A stretch of 8,929 nucleotides of DNA, taken from assembly GCA_017651785.1 (NCBI GenBank), contig JAGCCD010000167.1, positions 1 through 8,929 of the forward strand, given 5' to 3'. Positions within the stretch are counted from its first letter, which is position 1, and each line of letters begins with the position of its first letter. The translations under genes were made by a program, and so were the position numbers. Shown here piece by piece: positions 5,622-8,929 of this stretch. Origin of the DNA: Bacteroidales bacterium (GTDB taxonomy: Bacteria; Bacteroidota; Bacteroidia; Bacteroidales; UBA932). Below the pieces are notes generated by a model. It did no database searches and was not told the DNA's origin. It worked only from the letters and a program-made list of their open reading frames with translations.

Positions 5622-7157
5622 ATGAAAAAGTTTACTTTATTTCTCCTTGCTGCGGCTGTTTCCTTTGCCGCATTCCTGCCCGCTCAGGCCCAGAGCCTGA
5701 GCTCTCTCAAGAACAAGGTTCAGGGCGCCGTCCGTAACGAGGCGCGCAAGACCGTACAGAAAGCCAAGGAAAATGCCAAAGAAACTGCTAAGGAAAAGGC
5801 TCTGGAAGCAAAGTACGCTTCTTCCTCCAAAGCTGGCAAAACCTATTACGTGAGCGTTTCCACCGGCTCGGCCAGAGCAGACGGCCTTAGCCCCGAAACT
5901 GCTATGAAAGACCTCCAGAAGGCCATCAATACCGCAGAAGACAACGACATCATCCTCGTTGCAGAAGGCAACTACCTTGGCAATATGGACCGCGGTTACA
6001 TAGAGGTGGGCCAGTTCGGCAACGGTCAGAACGACAAGGGTAAATTCCTCAGCTTCTACGGCGGTTTCTCCACAGACTTCAGCGAGCGTGACGTCATCAA
6101 GTACGTTACCAAGTTCCAGCCCACAGACCAGGTATTCAGCGCCCCTCTCTTCAACATCAACGCAAGAAGGCCTTTCGACTACCGCGGCCCTCTTGGAGAC
6201 GTTGTGGTTGACGGCTTTGTTTTCGACTTCGGAGAGAACAACCTCTATTGCGCCCCCAATGTGAACGACGAGATGACCGGCACCCCCAATACCGGTGTCC
6301 TCACCGGCCGTTTCATAGAGCCCGGCGCAATGCCGGCCTGCCCTAAAGTCGGCTATGCAAACGGAGACGAATACGGCCTGCATATGGATGTAGAGGGCAA
6401 TGTAAGGATTGCAAACTGCATCTTTGTGAACTGCCGCGACTACGGTATCCAGGCGCTTATGGGCAAGGGCCACATCGAGGTCTGCAACAACGTTTTCATC
6501 GCCTGCCGCTACTCTGCCTGCCAGGTTAAGGGCAACGTGAAAGATGCAGACATAGAGCAGGTCACCTTCGATTTCCATCACAACACCGTCCTCTTCACCT
6601 GGACCCGCACCAAGGCTCTGGAAGATATGGGACAGGGCTTCCGCTTTATGAACGGCATCAGAACCGTAAACTGCTACAACAATATCTTCGGATGTAACAG
6701 CAACTGCGGTGTAGAAAGGGTTTACTACGAGAGCAACAAGTCTATGGAGTCCCTGAAGCAGAACAGCCTCTACGACAATTATTTCTTCGCCAACAGGCGC
6801 GATCTTGAGATCGCCGCTCCCGGAGTGGCCTCCATCTCCGTGCCCGCCGCCCGTATCGAGGAAGCTGAGCAGATCGGCCCCAAGTTCGAGGGAAATATGG
6901 AGCTTCCCGGCGGCAACGACGCCTTCATCAACGCAATAGACAAGTCGTATCTTGAGGGCTTTATGAGCCTTAAGGTCATCCAGTCCCAGAGCTACAACGC
7001 CAACTCCGCCGCCAACCAGGTCAACCGTATGTTCGGTCTCAACCAGCAGGGCTCGGAGATCGTGCGCCCCAGTATGTACTGCAACAAGTATCCCTGGGAA
7101 AAGGCAAAAGACCTCTTTGGCAAGGTTGCCGATTACGGCGCCCAGATGCCCGAGTAA
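5622..7157 (+). CDS. Secreted right-handed beta-helix protein with charged helical N-terminus
   Basis: This 511-residue exported protein has a Sec signal peptide with likely cleavage at AQA|Q (after residue 23) and no lipobox cysteine. Residues 25-65 form a Lys/Glu/Ala-rich segment (KAKENAKETAKEKALEAK) that should be a long amphipathic or coiled-coil helix. From 74 the sequence TYYVSVSTGSARADGLSPETAMKDLQKAIN...DIILVAEGNY is the typical entry of pectate-lyase-like/DUF1565 beta-helix proteins. Short strand-turn repeats follow, for example IANCIFVNCRDYGIQAL (264 onward), IEVCNNVFIACRYSACQVKG and TVNCYNNIFGCNSNCG, with stacked Asn and eleven Cys in the mature protein. Such folds bind or cleave polysaccharides, but I see no certain lyase or hydrolase catalytic set. 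It appears monocistronic with its own promoter and terminator. Function is unknown; carbohydrate binding or a surface structural role is plausible. Confidence 0.75.
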   Translation: MKKFTLFLLAAAVSFAAFLPAQAQSLSSLKNKVQGAVRNEARKTVQKAKENAKETAKEKALEAKYASSSKAGKTYYVSVSTGSARADGLSPETAMKDLQKAINTAEDNDIILVAEGNYLGNMDRGYIEVGQFGNGQNDKGKFLSFYGGFSTDFSERDVIKYVTKFQPTDQVFSAPLFNINARRPFDYRGPLGDVVVDGFVFDFGENNLYCAPNVNDEMTGTPNTGVLTGRFIEPGAMPACPKVGYANGDEYGLHMDVEGNVRIANCIFVNCRDYGIQALMGKGHIEVCNNVFIACRYSACQVKGNVKDADIEQVTFDFHHNTVLFTWTRTKALEDMGQGFRFMNGIRTVNCYNNIFGCNSNCGVERVYYESNKSMESLKQNSLYDNYFFANRRDLEIAAPGVASISVPAARIEEAEQIGPKFEGNMELPGGNDAFINAIDKSYLEGFMSLKVIQSQSYNANSAANQVNRMFGLNQQGSEIVRPSMYCNKYPWEKAKDLFGKVADYGAQMPE

Positions 7158-7178
7158 ACAGTTAAGTCTTTTGGAATT

Positions 7179-7208
7179 ACCTCCCCGCTTTTTGCAGGGA
7201 GGTTTTTT
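7179..7208 (+). terminator. Rho-independent terminator after the beta-helix gene
   Basis: A 7-bp stem, ACCTCCC (7179-7185) with GGGAGGT (7197-7203), has an 11-base loop in which GC/GC can pair further. It is followed by a T-run at 7203-7208 and a second one at 7210-7214. It lies 21 bases after the stop codon at 7157. Confidence 0.88.
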
Positions 7209-7235
7209 GTTTTTGGCCGGAATTGATTAAGTTTG
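7206..7235 (+). promoter_or_regulatory. Promoter of the DUF4832-like lipoprotein gene
   Basis: TAAGTTTG (7228-7235) matches TAnnTTTG exactly, and a TTTG (7206-7209) lies 18 bases upstream as the -33 element. That TTTG is formed by the T-run of the preceding terminator. Predicted transcription begins near 7240, giving a leader of about 15 bases before the ATG at 7256. Confidence 0.65.
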
Positions 7236-7255
7236 CATCAGTTAGACGGATCGGT

Positions 7256-8560
7256 ATGAAAAACCTTTTATCCTTATCCCTTTCGTTGGCGTTGCTGGCG
7301 TTTGTCTCTTGCCGTCCTGCGCAGCAGCACGAAGAGCAACAGCCGGATGATCAACAGCCGGAGCAGTCATCAGATTATGTCCGCGTGCCGCTTTTTAGCG
7401 AGCTCACAGGCGTCCAGCCAATGACCGGTATAGTCCTTTGGGTTGGAGACAGGGATGTGCCGTCAAACTACTATCAGCTCGAGTTTTCATATATGCTGTA
7501 TAGCGATGTCTGCAAGGAGAAAGACATCTACGACTGGTCGGTAGTGGACCGTGTGCTTAAAGATGTGGCGTCCAGGGGCCATCAGGCCGTGTTGCGCTTC
7601 CGGTACACGTATCCCGGAAAGAGCTGCGCCGTGCCGGCCTACATCAAGGCTCTGCCGGATTATGAAGAGACCAAGGGCAAGTCGGAAGGCCGCAACACCA
7701 CATTCCCCGACTGGCGCCACCCCGAGCTCCAGCGCTTCCATATGGAGTTCTACCGCCGGTTTGCAGACAGGTACGACAACGACCCCCGCATCGCCTTCCT
7801 TGAGACTGGCTTCGGCCTCTGGGCAGAGTACCACATCTACGACGGTCCCTTCATTCCGGGGCGCACATTCCCATCAAAGGAGTTTCAGGCAGAGTTCCTT
7901 ACCGCCATGGGCAAATGGTTCATCAACACCCCCTGGCTCATCTCCATCGACGCCGCAGACAGTAAATACGGCCCTTTTACGGATATGCCCGAGGTGCTGG
8001 GGGTACAGTTCGGCAACTTCGACGACTCCTTCATGTGCGAGGACCACGACGGCTACAACCACGACGGCTGGATGTTTTTCGGCGCCGACCGTTACAAGAC
8101 GGCTCCCGGCGGAGGCGAATTCAGCTATTATACAGACTACGACCAGAAACACTGCCTGGACCGCAAAGGCCTTCACGGCCGCATCTTCGAGGACGAAGTG
8201 GCAAAGTATCACCTCACCTTCATCATAGGCAACGACCAGCCCGGCTTCCAGAAATGGCCTCGAATCGTAGAAGCCTCACAGTCTATGGGCTATCGATTCT
8301 GTATCAAAGACTTCCTCGTAAAAGCAGGGGATGGCGCTTCCGTCTGCGTTGCAAATACCGGAGTGGCCCCCATCTACTACGATGCCTTTGTTGACGTGGA
8401 CGGCGTTAAGGGCGACTACAACCTCCGCAACCTTATGCCCGGCGACTCCCTCTGGGTCAAGGTCCCCAACCCCTCCGTCTCCTCCACCCCCAGCCTCTCC
8501 ATCTCCTGCTCCCGCTTAGTTCCGGGTCAGAAGATAGAGTATGAGGCTGATGTGAAGTAG
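7256..8560 (+). CDS. DUF4832-like lipoprotein, probable TIM-barrel glycosidase-type fold
   Basis: This 434-residue lipoprotein begins with a signal peptide ending AFVSC (C19), then a Gln/Glu/Pro-rich linker to about residue 40. The main domain starts near 41 and shows (beta/alpha)-barrel features: DWSVVDRVLKDVASRGHQAVLRFRYTYPG (93-121), then a helix HPELQRFHMEFYRRFADRYDNDPRI, then IAFLETGFGLWAEYH (179-193). The WAEYH segment resembles the WGEWH/Y motif of DUF4832 proteins, placing Glu191 at a strand end where retaining glycosidases have an acid. Motifs LISIDAAD and GVQFGNFDDSF continue the barrel. A C-terminal beta-sandwich begins near 366 (ASVCVANTGVAPIYYDAFVDVDG). The start is ATG 7256, because an earlier in-frame TTG at 7223 would precede the promoter -7 box and destroy the signal peptide. 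The substrate is unknown. It is probably monocistronic and ends seven bases from a convergent channel gene. Confidence 0.65.
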   Translation: MKNLLSLSLSLALLAFVSCRPAQQHEEQQPDDQQPEQSSDYVRVPLFSELTGVQPMTGIVLWVGDRDVPSNYYQLEFSYMLYSDVCKEKDIYDWSVVDRVLKDVASRGHQAVLRFRYTYPGKSCAVPAYIKALPDYEETKGKSEGRNTTFPDWRHPELQRFHMEFYRRFADRYDNDPRIAFLETGFGLWAEYHIYDGPFIPGRTFPSKEFQAEFLTAMGKWFINTPWLISIDAADSKYGPFTDMPEVLGVQFGNFDDSFMCEDHDGYNHDGWMFFGADRYKTAPGGGEFSYYTDYDQKHCLDRKGLHGRIFEDEVAKYHLTFIIGNDQPGFQKWPRIVEASQSMGYRFCIKDFLVKAGDGASVCVANTGVAPIYYDAFVDVDGVKGDYNLRNLMPGDSLWVKVPNPSVSSTPSLSISCSRLVPGQKIEYEADVK

Positions 8561-8567
8561 GGAAGGG

Positions 8568-8929
8568 TTATTCCCCCGTAACGATATGGATATCCCTCTG
8601 CGGGAAGGGGATTGAGATTCCTGCAGAATTGAGGGCGTCGTAAATGACCTCCTTGGCTTTGTCTACGTAAGCGATGTGCTCGGCCACGAGGATGTACTGC
8701 TTCACGGCGATATTTACGGCGCTTTCGTCAAACGAGTCGAATGCTACGTAGATGCCTTTCTTGGGGTCGACTACTTCGCGGCCGTAGGAGTCTTTGGTGC
8801 GCATCTGCTGCATAGCCTCAACCAGCACCTCGCGCACCTTGGCAATGTCTGTCCCGTAGCTCACACCCACGATAATCTTCACGAACTCGTAGGAGTTATT
8901 GTGTGTGAGGTTGCTGAAGTTCTTGTTGA
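8568..8929 (-). CDS. MscS-family mechanosensitive channel, C-terminal part (5' end outside window)
   Basis: The reading frame is open to the right edge and gives the last 120 residues of a protein. NKNFSNLTHNNSYEFVKIIVGVSYGTDIAKVREVL matches the beta domain and start of the alpha/beta domain of MscS channels, where a surface Asn-rich strand precedes 'V.VSY.TD...V...L'. The end, ISIPFPQRDIHIVTGE, is the family's C-terminal FPQ.D(I/V) motif in the cytoplasmic vestibule. A GTG at 8882 could be mistaken for a start, but the family match continues upstream of it, so the true start lies outside the window. The visible sequence differs clearly from the complete MscS-type protein at 3919-4845, including a different spacing and AYVDKAKEVIYDALNSAG in place of its equivalent helix. 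It may belong to a larger, multi-helix MscS subtype, but the membrane part is not visible. Confidence 0.85.
   Translation of the reverse strand, partial: NKNFSNLTHNNSYEFVKIIVGVSYGTDIAKVREVLVEAMQQMRTKDSYGREVVDPKKGIYVAFDSFDESAVNIAVKQYILVAEHIAYVDKAKEVIYDALNSAGISIPFPQRDIHIVTGE

Noticed and set aside
5637..6581. Minus-strand open frame of 314 codons inside the beta-helix gene
   Set aside because: The sense strand has a signal peptide, promoter, terminator and beta-helix repeats. The antisense translation is a Val/Ala-rich mirror of codon bias with no motif.
8478..8519. Pyrimidine-rich tract near the end of the DUF4832-like gene
   Set aside because: It encodes a Ser/Pro/Thr-rich linker in frame with the protein and is explained by codon choice.
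8560..8575. Small hairpin GGGAA/TTCCC across the two convergent stop codons as a terminator
   Set aside because: The stem is only five pairs with a six-base loop and no T-run on either side, so it is not convincing as a terminator.

Overview
The window comes from a member of the Bacteroidota, most likely an uncultured Bacteroidales with fairly high GC. Three things point there. Four gene starts carry the Bacteroidota-type -7 element TAnnTTTG or a close match. The starts lack recognisable Shine-Dalgarno sequences. The protein set is also typical: a phosphate-selective-type Porin_O_P, a lipoprotein with an acidic linker after the lipobox cysteine, and a Bacteroides-type Fe/Mn superoxide dismutase with an AGQ..LNHTLYF motif. 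The genus is not resolved.

Region 1 (1-3796, minus strand) is a compact five-gene run read right to left: an outer-membrane Porin_O_P, a lipoprotein with a lamin-tail domain, a divergent CYTH-like protein, a canonical short CYTH triphosphate-tunnel enzyme, and the N-terminal part of a DASS/SLC13-type anion transporter cut by the window edge. Gaps are 26, 6, 3 and 24 bases, so it looks like one operon. Its logic suggests an anion route: outer-membrane entry, a lipoprotein, two cytoplasmic proteins of a fold that binds and hydrolyses triphosphates, and an inner-membrane anion carrier. This is the most interesting unit in the window. I infer a link to phosphate or polyphosphate-like compounds, but the sequence does not prove it.

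Region 2 (3797-5621) holds a 122-base divergent promoter region, a small MscS-type mechanosensitive channel that may be translated from a leaderless mRNA, a bidirectional hairpin terminator, and a convergent superoxide dismutase gene. The dismutase start region carries a 14-base palindrome overlapping its -7 box. A second divergent intergenic region (5491-5621) contains a well-formed Bacteroidota promoter.

Region 3 (5557-8560, plus strand) has two single-gene units: a secreted beta-helix protein with a charged helical N-terminus, and a DUF4832-like lipoprotein with a probable TIM-barrel glycosidase-type fold. The terminator of the first physically overlaps the promoter of the second. The C-terminal end of a second, different MscS-family channel (8568-8929, minus) closes the window.

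No tRNA, rRNA, CRISPR array, insertion sequence or integrase was seen. No stretch over 300 bases lacks a gene.
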